64,000 nt of DNA from assembly GCA_003550325.1 (NCBI GenBank), contig QKWP01001157.1, forward strand, positions 86,823 through 150,822. The letters are read 5' to 3'. Positions within the stretch are counted from its first letter, which is position 1. Every line of letters starts with the position of its first letter. The notes beneath the pieces are model-generated. The model did no database searches, was not told the origin of the DNA, and worked only from the letters and a program-made list of their open reading frames with translations. This document shows positions 48,857-60,026 of this stretch, piece after piece. This stretch comes from Gigaspora rosea (lineage: Eukaryota; Glomeromycota; Glomeromycetes; Diversisporales; Gigasporaceae). Both the position numbers and the translations under genes were made by a program.

Positions 48857-49175
48857 TTCGTATTATTTCACTGACAATCACTTTACTAATATAACATTTC
48901 ATCGACAAATACTCACCGACAAGTTCATTTTACTGACAGTTTGTTTACCGAAGCTCATTTCATTGACAAGTTCTTTTGTAAAAAGCACACTAAATCTAGC
49001 CCTAATTCTACTTAATTTTACCCTGACCCTAACAACAATAACCAGAATTACTTTGTCAGTGAAATGAGCTTCAGTGAAATAAACTGTTAGTAAAATGAAC
49101 TTGTCAGTAAATAATTGTCATTGAAATGTTATATCAATAAAGTGATTGTCGATTAATTGATTGCCACCCATCTCC
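48857..49175. mobile_element. Fold-back insertion built from CACTGACAA-like motifs
   Basis: It is absent from copy 1 (empty site near 10,460). The arms are about 110 bp each: the left begins TTTCACTGACAATCACTTTA and the inverted right reads CGACAATCACTTTATTGATA. Both contain repeated T-ACTGACA units and GACAAGTTCATTTTACT. A short loop carries CCTGACCCTAACAAC. CTAAGG and CTAAAG at the borders may be an imperfect target duplication. Confidence 0.75.
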
Positions 49176-49622
49176 TAAAGAACAAATTGATTTTCTACTA
49201 AGTAAACCTTCCTTCTAATTAAGAAAACTTGTAAAGAAGAGAATCTTGTTATAATATTAAAATCAACCCAATAGATTACAAGATATAAGCATTTTGTTTT
49301 TATGACTATATGGTATTGTTAATCTGTAGGAATTGATATCAATACAAATTAACTATAACTTTTAATATAGTGATTAGAATTAAATAAAACCACTACTATT
49401 CAACTTAGCTTATATCAGAGCTACTAAAAAACTACTATAGAGCTGCAATCTAATTTGCTAGACAATTACTGCAAGCAAATTTATTACATACAATTTATGT
49501 ATAGCATGTCATTTTTAAAAGCATTTATTATATATTCTATTATTGTACATATATTATTTATTTTATATATTTTATTTATTTTACATATACTATATATTTT
49601 ATTAATAGTAATATATTTGTTT

Positions 49623-50813
49623 TTAAAAAAATTATTAACTTTTTTTGACAATTCTCTGGACCAAAGCATTTCATAAACACTAATTTATGAAAATTTTGTA
49701 GTTAGTATTTTTATGTATAACAAAAACTTTAGCTAGAAGCCACTTGGATATAGGACTTCAGATTGCATGTAAGAAGACTTAAATAGTGCTAAAAAAGATT
49801 TCTCCTTGTGGGTTTGGCTCTCCGGGTAGATGACTTTATTTCTATGAAAAATGTAGTAGGCTAAAACCCTGAAGTTTTTGTTAAAAGATGTGGAAGTTTA
49901 AACAGAAACTTACTTTTGGTTATCTATACTATTTTACAAAACGTAAAACTTACACTCTTTACAAGTTTTGGTACCTTTGATATTTCTCTTTGGTTTTTTT
50001 TAAAATTTTTGCCAAAAAGTGTAAAATCAAGTTTACCCCCTCCAAAAGATCAGCAATATTTACTCCTTCCAATTTGGAAATGTGTCTGCTGAATCAGAGC
50101 CTGTTCATAAGTAAGTTTTAATGCCTGTGAAATAAACAATAAATGACACGTGAGGACAATCAGGAAAAAAATACCAGAAAAAATTCTTTCTTCTAAAAGT
50201 TTCTTTTAGGCGTAGTGTTTTTTTCTTTCCTTGTTTTCTTTTATTTTCTTTGCTGTATATATAATACTTTGACAGATATGGGTTTTTGCAGCATTATATA
50301 ATTTTTATTTTCTAGTACCAGTCTTTAGTAATGCTAGTGCTTTTTCTTTTGCTCTTTGTAGCTTTTTATATTTTTTTTGTTAGTTTACATCATTAGTATA
50401 GAATTTTTTTCATTTCTCTCATTTTTCAATTTTTTTTATTTTTGTTAGTTTTGGTTTTTCATTTAGATCTTGTAGTTACTTTTCTTTTTTTATCTCCTTT
50501 TGTTTCTCTTCTCATTTGTTTTTCTTGAATAGTTGAGTTTATTCCCACCATTAATGCTAGGTGAAAGGAATTTAAAAGAAATCCTCTATTGCTCTTTGAT
50601 GTGGGCTGACAAAGTTTACATCTGCTTTATCTGTAAAGTAGTGCAACTAGTTGCATGTAGATGCTCCTAAAGTAACCACATGATATCAAATTTTAGTTTA
50701 AGTATTATATATTTTCAGGCTATAAATAGTACACAATACTGATTTTAATAAAATATCAGCAAGATGTGTCAAAGAGTAAAAATATATATATACATGTATA
50801 TATATATTTGTTT
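49623..50813. mobile_element. 1.2-kb insertion, inverted relative of the 10.9-kb element
   Basis: Copy 1 is uninterrupted here (near 12,375-12,386). ATATATTTGTTT borders both sides (49611-49622 and 50802-50813). On the minus strand it shares TTTTGGAGGGGGTA with 11,876-11,900 and 55,366-55,390. Its pyrimidine-rich tract (50,160-50,520) mirrors the purine tract of those elements. No transposase was recognised. Confidence 0.6.
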
Positions 50814-50940
50814 ATAGATATAGCTAATGCTGTATATAAACAAGTGTAAACAATAATTTTAGACAATTTTCAACAATTTAGAACAATTAAATAAAGTAAA
50901 ATTTTTTAAAATTTTATTAGATAATCTATTTTAATTTTAA

Positions 50941-51917
50941 TGGATAGAATTTAGGCCCAAAGACTACTGGTAGTACAGTTAGAAGAATAGGTTAAAAATC
51001 TAGAAAAATATATATATAAATAATTTTTGTATACAAAAATCTGATCAATACTATAGTTTAGTTTGGCAGAATTTTTTTTAATATTAATAATAAACTTGTT
51101 TAAAAAAAAATTCCTTTGTAACTGCTATTTTTTGTTGCTTCAAATGTACAACGTGTAGTACACTATAAATGCTAAATTTTTTATAAATTTTTTTAATAGA
51201 ATTAGTAAATTTAAATTTAAATTATAAAAAATGTTTATAGCTTACTAAATTAAAAGTTTTATTATTAGTTATATTATAAAAAATATTATTTCTACTATAA
51301 AGGTTTGTAAGCTGTTAGTTGAAAATCATTACTATTTTAGTATTTCATATAGGCTCATTAGATTTTTAACCATAATTTTAAAAAAATTTTATTAAATAAA
51401 TTTTGTTTAAATATTATAAAAAATATTATTTCTACTATAAAGGTTTGTAAGCTGTTAGTTGAAAATCATTACTATTTTAGTATTTCATATAGGATCATTA
51501 GATTTTTAACAATAATTTAAAAAAAAATTTATTAAATAAATTTTGTTTAAATTTATCAAAAGTTGTTAAAAAATAACTTTTAATTCTAATTTATGAAATT
51601 TATCAACATTTAAGCCAATATATTAAGAGTAATATAAGTTTAAAAATTTAAAAAATTAAACGTAGTTTTTAATATAAAATTTATAAGTAAAATTTACTAG
51701 TAAAACGACTAAAAATAGCCAAGTTTCAAAGGTCTCTAAAAAATTTAAAAGACTGTTTAAAGTTATGATATTTTTTTTACGTAATGCGATTTACTCAAAG
51801 TATCTTGCAAAAATATTTTAATAGATTTTTTATTATTAAAATTAGTCAATAATTGGCCTTAAATGGTGTCACCATGTAGTACAAAGTACTACTAGTAGTA
51901 TGCCTAAATCCTATCCA
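50941..51917. mobile_element. 977-bp element with TTAA target duplication
   Basis: Ends TGGATAGAATTTAGGC and the complement of TGGATAGGATTTAGGC match at 15 of 16 positions. TTAA sits at both borders (50937-50940 and 51918-51921), and copy 1 has one TTAA at the empty site (12508-12511). TTAA targeting is typical of piggyBac-like transposases. There is no coding frame, so it is non-autonomous. It contains a 140-bp tandem duplication. Confidence 0.85.
51271..51550. repeat. 140-bp tandem duplication inside the TTAA element
   Basis: Two adjacent units, 51271-51410 and 51411-51550, differ at only a few positions. Each contains GGTTTGTAAGCTGTTAGTTG. The high identity indicates a recent duplication. 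Confidence 0.85.
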
Positions 51918-52688
51918 TTAATTAAATATTTTTAACACTTAAAAAAAATATATAATGTTATTTTATATTTAGATACATAATACTACATCTTTTTTAATTT
52001 TTTTATTTTTTTAATATACTATTTTGTTTATATAAATATGGATTTAAATACTTCTTATTCTAGAGCTAAGTAAAAAAAAAACTAAAGAAAAGTTAACAGT
52101 TTTGACAAGTCTAACAACTACTAATAGTAAGCTAAAAATGTGCTTTAGTTAACTAAAGAATCTTCTAGTAAAAAATAGTTAATATAGCAAATTATACATA
52201 GATACTTTAGTAATTATATGAGTTTTTATTATAAAAGTAGAGAAAAAATAGTAGTATTTAATATTTGTATACTATGTAGTAGTACATATTTTAATCTATA
52301 TATAATAAAAATAGGATTAATAAAATTAAAAAATTAAAATATATTAATAATTTTATAAAAAATAGTTTATACAAAACTATTTAATCTGTTCTTGCTTCTA
52401 TTAACTAAATTCCAATAAATTACAACTTAAAGCTCTTTTTACCATATTTTTAACTAATACAATTATTTTTTCATATAATTATACAGTTGGGCACACATTA
52501 ATATAGTGATTATAAAGAAGCATGATTATATAAAGATTACTCTATATAAGAATAAATTATAATTAATATAAAAAAAGTACTTAATAGAGATATTTTTTAA
52601 AAATTTTATATATAATTATAGATGCTATAAAATTTGGACATGAGTACTTTGAGTATTTTTATATTTCAATTATATACTCAGCATACTT
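51918..52688. other. AT-rich tail of the duplication, copy 2
   Basis: Aligns with 12,512-13,280. Non-coding. Confidence 0.5.
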
Positions 52689-53032
52689 TTATACAGAGGT
52701 TGTGATTTGAACCAGTTGGGCTATAATCGGTTAACCAATCTAAACTGATAAATTTTGAGTAGCCAGTTAAGTGAATGCTTAATTGGTTGACCTCTACAAT
52801 CAGTTGAGAATCGGTTAATAAAATGAAATGACATCATAAAAGAGCAAAGGTCCTAAAAAGTTCTAAAAAGAAAATGAATGGACATAGTAGATAAAACAAA
52901 AATTTGAGTAAAGGTCTTAGAATTTCTGAAAGTTAATGTAAAGTAATCTTATTCAGTTGAATTAGCTGATACCAAATATTTCAGTTTGGTTAACCAATTA
53001 AAGAAAATTTTTTCAGTTAAATCACTATACAA
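52689..53032. mobile_element. MITE-like element, copy 2 partner of 13,281-13,615
   Basis: The left end ATACAGAGGTTGTGATTTGA pairs loosely with a right end containing GTGATTTAAC when inverted. Internal GGTTAACCAA motifs occur near both ends. Confidence 0.5.
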
Positions 53033-53412
53033 GGGCATACTGTATTAATAGAGTATATAAGTCAAATTTATAGTTGATTAAACATCTATTGATATTAGAA
53101 TAATTTATATGTACTAAAAAACCTACAAATAATAGTTAGACAAATTATGTTACTATAAAGATATTCATGTGATTAATAATATAAATTACCTTTAAAGTTC
53201 AAATTTGTATATAATAATTACACTAATAGGAGATATATTAATATCAGAGTATAAGTTACTATCAGGCCTTTCAAACTAGCAAGGGGTACATAGTACAAAA
53301 AGGTACCCATATCTGAATTTACAGTAGTTGTTATATAGGTAAGTTACAACTTTACTAAATAAATCAACTTTTATATAATAAGTAAATTTGTATACAAAAA
53401 TAACTATATATA

Positions 53413-53614
53413 CAGTCAACTCTATCTAGTCTAAACTGCTAGAACTACTAATTTTTACTATGTAAAAATTAGAAAAAGTTCAGTTTTCAAAAAGTTATAT
53501 ATGACTAATCTGAATTTTATAATAAAATTTACAATTGTTCTAGAAGATTTTGTTCAGATTAGAGAGATTTAATATGTTAAAATTAGAAAGGGGTCAGATT
53601 AGAGAAAAGCATTG
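53413..53614. mobile_element. Short TA-flanked Tc1/mariner-like remnant
   Basis: It begins CAGTCAACTCTATCTAGTCT after TA, and its right end carries related AGATTAGAGA motifs before a TA (53615-53616). The left end resembles that of 16,996-17,770. The terminal repeats are poorly conserved. Confidence 0.45.
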
Positions 53615-53758
53615 TACTTTGAACTTTTTACAGTTTTTTATATAATATATCAATAAATATAACTAAAAAATTAGTACTTTTTTTTAAAAAAAATATAAAA
53701 TAAAGAAATATATTAATGTAATATCAACTAATTTATATAAAAATTTTAGAGTAAATGT

Positions 53759-53960
53759 ATTTGTTCTTTGAACAATATTTATTATAGCATAATAATCAAT
53801 TTGCAAAGTATTATTTTGACTTTTATATATAGCAATAATCAATGATTATATATAAAACTTTTTAAAATAAATTTTAAAAAATTTTTTATATATGATCATT
53901 GATCATTGCTATATATAAAAGTTATAATAATATTATACAAATTGATTATTTTGCAGTAAT
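53759..53960. mobile_element. Hairpin MITE, intact copy
   Basis: Inverted arms contain TTTGTTCTTTGAACAATATT and CAAATTGATTATT-type sequence. The inner arm is ACTTTTATATATAGCAATAA with its complement TTGCTATATATAAAAGT. Non-coding. A second copy lies at 54,130-54,302 plus 55,846-55,900, split by another element. Confidence 0.7.
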
Positions 53961-54129
53961 AAATGTTATTTAGAAAAACAAATACATTTCTCTAAAATTT
54001 TTATTTAAATCTGTTACATTTCATTAATAGGTCTTTTTATTTTACATTTCTACAAAAAAAATACAAAATTTTTGTAAATATAAAAATGAAAAACTGTACT
54101 AATAAAAGTTATCTGATTTGTATCAAACT

Positions 54130-54302
54130 TTCAGAGAAGGTATATTTTGTTCTTTTAATATAACTTTATTAAATATTTATTATTGTATAAAAATCTATTT
54201 GCATAGTATTATTTTGACTTTTATATATAGCAACAATTAATGATCATATATAAAATTTTTAAAATTAAAAATTCTAATATACAATGATTGATTATTGCTA
54301 TA
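54130..54302. mobile_element. Hairpin MITE, left part of an interrupted copy
   Basis: GACTTTTATATATAGCAACA and the following bases match the left arm of 53,759-53,960. The right arm continues only after the 1.5-kb insertion, at 55,846-55,900 (TATAAAAGTTAATAATATTA). Confidence 0.75.
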
Positions 54303-55845
54303 TGGGGCACAGTCAATTAAAACACGGCTTATGGCTTTTTTTCCATTTTGAGAAAATCACGTTTTAAATTTAGTGTAACAACAACAATGATGATCTATTA
54401 TTAGTAGAACCTGTTTGATCTACATGAATTAGCCAATCATACAAGCTCTTTTCTATGACTATGCAGCAAGGATCAACAAGCTAATTTCTAAAATCTATTT
54501 TTAGATTGCTTCTAATTACATATGGCATTTAGAAAAATAGGCATCGACAAAAATTTTATTATGCAAATAGATGCTTTAAATGCTAAATTATATAGTCAAA
54601 TGCATGCTTTATTTGATAGTATTGTTAACTCATTTTTGCAAAAAATGTTATAAGCCGTGTTTTTTTTTTTTTTTAACATTCAGCAATCATAGCAATACTT
54701 TGTTAGTTTATTATACTCTTATTCTATTTCATATCTATTTCATACTGGTATAACAAGTGATCAATTGATCACACCTAATCTACAAGTATTAGCTAACCCA
54801 GCTCTTTGCGACAAAAGTCCAAATTACCCATGTTCAATCTGCTATAGTAAACTTCACTTCCATATTAATTTTTCCTGCAACTGAAAAACTTAATATATCA
54901 CCGAAAGGCTTTTACATCCTGCTTATCATGATTGCCTCCTCCTTTCTTAATTCTAAATCTTCTTCCCTTAACTTCCCAAGTAGAAAGAAAAACTTCTAAC
55001 TACTATATGAAAAAACTTTACGATCAAAGAAAAAAAAAGGAAGTTTTTAAAAAGGGGAAATACCTATACGAAGACCACAAAAAAAAAAAACAATTACCAC
55101 AAAAAACAAAAAAGAAAGAAAAGAAAAAAAGACAGAAAGAAAAAAGAAGAAAAACAATCTATGATAAACAAACTATTATAACCTGTGCCAGGTACAAGTA
55201 AAAATTATATAACAAATGCAACATTTGTATATCCCTATTGTAAAGCTAAATTAATATTCAATTTCTTTCCAGCCTTCCAATCAACATACAGTCATATCTA
55301 CTAGCGCTGTATCTAAAACACATGTTGCAATTCACTAGCCTGTTCGAATTTGGAAAGTAAACAATGCTGATCTTTTGGAGGGGTAAGCCAAATCCCCACA
55401 TTTTTCACGAAATTTTGGAAGAACGGCAAGGAAGCGAAAAAAAGTAAAAGAGGAGACCACCTGCCCAGGTAAGAGAGTGTGGCTTAAGAAAAACGTATGA
55501 TTTGTTGTTTCCCCTGTGTTCTTCTTTGAAGTAATGACCAGATAGCTTCGTTGACGAAGTTGGGCTTTACCACCCACATCACACCAAGATTTTTTATACA
55601 AGGGCACCTCCTGCCAGTTATCTTGTATAATAACGCTCTTGGCTTGCATGCCAAACGTCCTTTTAGAGGAGTCCCGTGGAATAAAACGTTGACCTCTAGA
55701 CAAACCACTATACAGGTCACGACTCTCCAACAAAAAATTTGTTTTTCCATTAGTGAAAATTTTGGTTCAGGTGATCGTCAGAAAGAGTTCCCTGATGAAT
55801 TGAAATTGATATGCTATAAGCCGTGTTTTAATTGACTGCTCTCCA
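54303..55845. mobile_element. 1.54-kb TA-flanked element nested in a hairpin MITE
   Basis: The terminal inverted repeats share CAGTCAATTAAAACACGGCT, with TA at both outer borders (54301-54302 and 55846-55847). The interior carries a purine-rich tract (about 55,015-55,165) and sequence colinear with 11,700-12,310. A minus-strand frame of 132 codons (55,335-55,733) shares the QDNWQ motif with that relative but has no known domain. It is probably non-autonomous. Confidence 0.78.
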
Positions 55846-55900
55846 TATAAAAGTTAATAATATTATGCAAATTGATTTTATGCAATAAGAATAATGTAAA

Positions 55901-56904
55901 TTTTTATAATAAAAATGTAGTTTTGATAATATAATTTTGCCCAGTATATTATTTTGGTATAATTTAACACTGGCCAAAAATTTTATAATAAATTATCAAA
56001 ATTTGCTAATCATTATTAATTATGTGTCCTACTATGTAATTTGCAAATAAGCAGTAAATTTCTGAATTTGATAGAAACTATAACTCTACATCAAAGTTAT
56101 TTAACATTTCAAAATTAGACTTTCTGTATAAGTGCAAAATAATATCTAAAAGTGTAATTTTGAATTTTGATTGGAATAATTTTAATCCCGGCTATTATTC
56201 AAACAATGCCCTAGGCATTATTTTGTATCTATACAATTTATTATCTATTTCTAGTTTAGTGCAACTGTGTTGCATAGCTACTAATTTAGTATTTTTAAAA
56301 TATATTATAGCCAAAATTCTTGTGATCTGATGATTGAATTATATATTTTTAAAACTATGCAGATCTGGTTACTAGATTATAAGAATTTTGACTATAAAAA
56401 TTATACAATAGTTGCTCATTATTAAAGAAAAATGGTATATAATTTTCTTTTTCTTGCTCTTCACTTTTGTAAAAGAACCTCAAGACTAAATTTTAACTTA
56501 AAGTTAACTTGTTACATAGATTGCTACTTTAAAAATAGGTTGTTTATTTTATATGTTCATTTTATTTTCCTTCAGAATCCTAGAAAGTGATATTAACCAA
56601 AAAATCAACTTCAAATAGTTAATTAATACAATAATATAAAAAATCACTTAGCATTATATCCTTTAACCTTGTTAATATATTAAAATTCTAGCTATAATTT
56701 TTACTTCTACAACAAGGGTACTATTTTTTGCAAATTACAGTATATAACTCTCTAACCCTAACTATATCAAAACCGCTTTAGCGATCCCAAAATAGAAATC
56801 AAATAAAGACAGCCAAATTTTGTTTATTGATTCGTAACTTGATTTAAAATTAAAATTTATTTGTCATTCTAATATTGCCAATTAGAATCTTATACTTCTG
56901 TGTT
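55901..56904. other. AT-rich intergenic region
   Basis: No gene was recognised. A small inverted repeat with CTTGTGATCTGATGATTGAA-like motifs lies near 56,310-56,390. Confidence 0.4.
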
Positions 56905-59715
56905 TCATTTAACCAATTTACTTGAAGCTGATTTATGTTTACACTTGTATTCAATAGTCATATCACGTGAAGTCTCTTGAGATATTGAGATATTATATCT
57001 TCCCTGTGAAATTAACCAAAATAAAAAATTAAAAAACTTATAAATGTCAAAATAAATTACATTGGAAAAATGCTTACATTGAGGTAATTCGCATGAAAGT
57101 TTTCGAATCTTTATAATGTGATCTGAGAGAAAACGAGCGCACATTAAGTCACAATAAGTCATTATATTTACATGTTCATATTATGAACCAAAGTATATAC
57201 AACCTTGTAGACAATGCCACATCTTCAAAATGAAAAAAAAACATTGGACCAGATGCAGATCCTATTCCTTGACTTGTGGTTTGATCCGTTATTTTAGAGA
57301 ACGTTTTAAAAATATCCTTTAAGCACATATATAAAAGTTCATAAATAGAGTTTATTTCAAATAAAAGCAAATGGATATAAATAGATATGAAAATGCCAAA
57401 GGTTTTTCGTCACTCTTCAAATCTTCCATTTGAACATCTTCGCATTCCTCGCTCTCCGTATTCCACCAAAAAGCAAAAAAGGAGTTGCAGCTATAATAAT
57501 AGTATTTCGTTCAGATGACCATACACGAAAATCATTTTTGATTTAGTTATGAATGTCTATCTTACCTTTTAAAACGCTTGGTGTAAACATTCCCTTTAAA
57601 TCAGCATTTATTTCGATCTTTACGTCTTTTGATACTTGAGGTAAAGGCTGTGACGGCGTTGGTGCGGACTCGACCATAGATTCTACAAATGATGAATACA
57701 TATATTACGGTTTCACATATGTAAATTTGAGATTTGGAATATATACTTGATAAATCTTCATGATCACTATCCAGTTCGAGATTTTTCGCTCAGGGTCAAT
57801 GACTAAAAAACACTGACAAAACTATTTATTTACAAACTTTTTAGGATCAGCTTCTTTCGGATCATAACCCAGAAGCCTTTTCAAGATACCAGTCTGGTTT
57901 GTTTTCTTTTCTGGCAGTACTCGATCTATATCATCATTTTGCACGATATTATTTTCATCGGTATCATTATTTTGCCGTCGCTAACAAAATCGCTGGTCAA
58001 TTTGAACCGGTCATCATAACGAAAACGAAAATTTTTTTGAAGGTTGAGACGTTCTCGTCCTGACTCGCCTTCAAATATTGGATTAATTGCTATATCTGCA
58101 AGTTTACAACTTTCGATTAAAAATTATGAAATTGCATCAATATATAATGCTTCAATAATTTTTTCAGTACCCAAGGTTGGTTTTTTCATTGTTATTATAT
58201 TCTTCATCCTAATCAAACCAATTGAAATTGTCAGATACTTCTGGCGCTAGATCATTATCGGAAAATATTATATGATTCTTTGACTTCTGTGAAAGCCATG
58301 AATTATTAGGTTAAAATAAATAAATAAGATAACTGATAAACTAAAAATATTTAATAACCGTTGATCCATCATCCTTTCTTAACGCTTGAGTAATTTTGTC
58401 CTTTTCCGCCAATGCACGTTGCTTTATCGCCTCTAAACGAACTTTATTCGATTGTTCCTAATCATAAGAATAATTTAGATTCAAAATATAAAGTGGAATA
58501 TTAAATAGTATTATATTACCTGCTTTGACACGACTTTATTCTTCAATTTCTTGAGACTATCAATAATAGATTGTGGTAATTTATCCGGTGATGGGATATT
58601 CCAATTCTACCCTTCTGCATTTCGTTCATTTTTAACTTTGATATATTTTACACCGAAATACCTAATAAATTATTTTATTTTGAAGTCATACCATTTTCGC
58701 TTGTACTATTGTCATTTTGATGCTTTTTTTTTCGTCATCGATAAGTTTATAAAATCGTTATAAAAATATGTTAACTGATCGAGCGGCTTCAGTTTACATC
58801 TATTGTGTTATCCGAAAATTTTGGAGATTATTTTTATACAGGCTTGGATCAATCATAAGCTGAACATGCAATAAAATGGTAACGCATAAGTAACCGACAT
58901 GAAATCTAATGAGTTGTTCATTCACCTTTGTTCCGTCATTTCTTCTGATGCGCTTTACTGAGACCGCACGACCATATTTAGATTTTTTCCATCCCTATTA
59001 TACGTTTACTCAGATTTTTGAAATAAAGAATTATGATTGTTTTATTGTCAGCTAACCTTTCTTCCATCAATATTATTGTCTGCTACCAAACTCATATCTT
59101 CAGCAAACATCGTATCCCTATTTCTATGTCTACATTTTTTAGGGATTAATGGTGACAAATTACTTAAAGTCTTTTGACTTTCTCATTTTTCTTTTAACCT
59201 TTTTGGTATAAAAATTTAAGTAGTTGCTGTTTGTAACATGATCAATCTTTCTGATTGAATTATAATTATTATAATTAGTAAAAAATAAAATTGCCTTTGT
59301 TTATAGTCAGGCTTAGCGTCCTGAATCTTTAATGTCATTCCTTTCAATTTTGAACCATTAAAAAGGGACATGCCTTTATTATTATCGATAAAAATTTAAC
59401 ATTACAAATTGCAAATTGAATTAAACTTATATTCTTTATAATTTGATGAAAAGCATGAAAAAGTTTAATCGTACATTTTTTCCAGTTATCTGCAGTACTC
59501 TCAATAGTTATATAAGCAAACCATCTACAGTCTCCTAATGTAAAAGCCAAATCAGAAAATAATGAACACCACATTTCGTAATATACCATTCTTTTTCTGA
59601 AAGAATTTACTTGTGCTCGACCAAAACGACTTTTAAGATCATTTTAGGTTCGGTTATATATCTGGATAGACCACCGATATAGGCGCGTCTACTTAAAGTT
59701 TCGTCTGTACATAAC
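56905..59715 (-). pseudogene. NOL8-like nucleolar RNA-binding protein, decayed
   Basis: Reading leftwards, an RRM is recognisable: AYIGGLSRYITEP near 59,670, FAYITIESTADNWKKC near 59,500 and LFNGSKLKGMTLKIQDAKPD near 59,320. Then come GWKKSKYGRAVSVKRIRRND (58,930-58,990), LMIDPSLYKNNLQ (58,840) and LDQLTYFYNDFI (58,760). A Lys-rich helix at 58,380-58,600 includes NWNIPSPDKLPQSI. GILKRLLGYDPKEADPKKF (57,850-57,910), LKGMFTPSV (57,590) and a C-terminal EYKCKHKSAS-type end at 56,905-56,990 follow. This order matches NOL8-type pre-rRNA processing proteins. Introns explain part of the fragmentation, but a TAG inside NAEG-NWNIP near 58,609, frameshifts in the RRM and after DFVSDG, and no in-frame start near the RRM argue for a pseudogene. 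Confidence 0.75.
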
Positions 59716-60026
59716 GAACGTTACTTAACAACGTAATTGATAATTTTACAATGAACACAAATGTTTACCTATGGCCACGCTCTGTCCGACATATTTTTTT
59801 TCACTGATAAAATTATTATATATCAGAAATCAGATTAAGATGGGATCGTCGGATTGCAATTTTTTTTAGTCAAATTTAGATTGTGGGATGATTTTATCAT
59901 TTTTTATCATCTTGGCACCTGATTGTGAACTATAACAACGGTCGAAATTGCGATAGAGCAATTAAAAAATAGCACTTTTCACTTCCAGCTTAAAGTCTTT
60001 TTTAATTAATTTCTAATATAAATAAC
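59716..60026. other. Divergent intergenic region
   Basis: It separates the minus-strand NOL8-like relic from the plus-strand flavoprotein relic and probably once held promoters for both. No motif can be assigned. Confidence 0.35.

Larger units (their letters stand above)
39025..53170 (+). repeat. Segmental duplication, copy 2
   Basis: It matches 1-13,735 in orientation and order. Insertions private to this copy are 41,823-42,248, 48,857-49,175, 49,623-50,813 and 50,941-51,917. It includes a base called N at 43,503 beside a suspicious tandem repeat, so this part may contain an assembly join. Confidence 0.93.
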
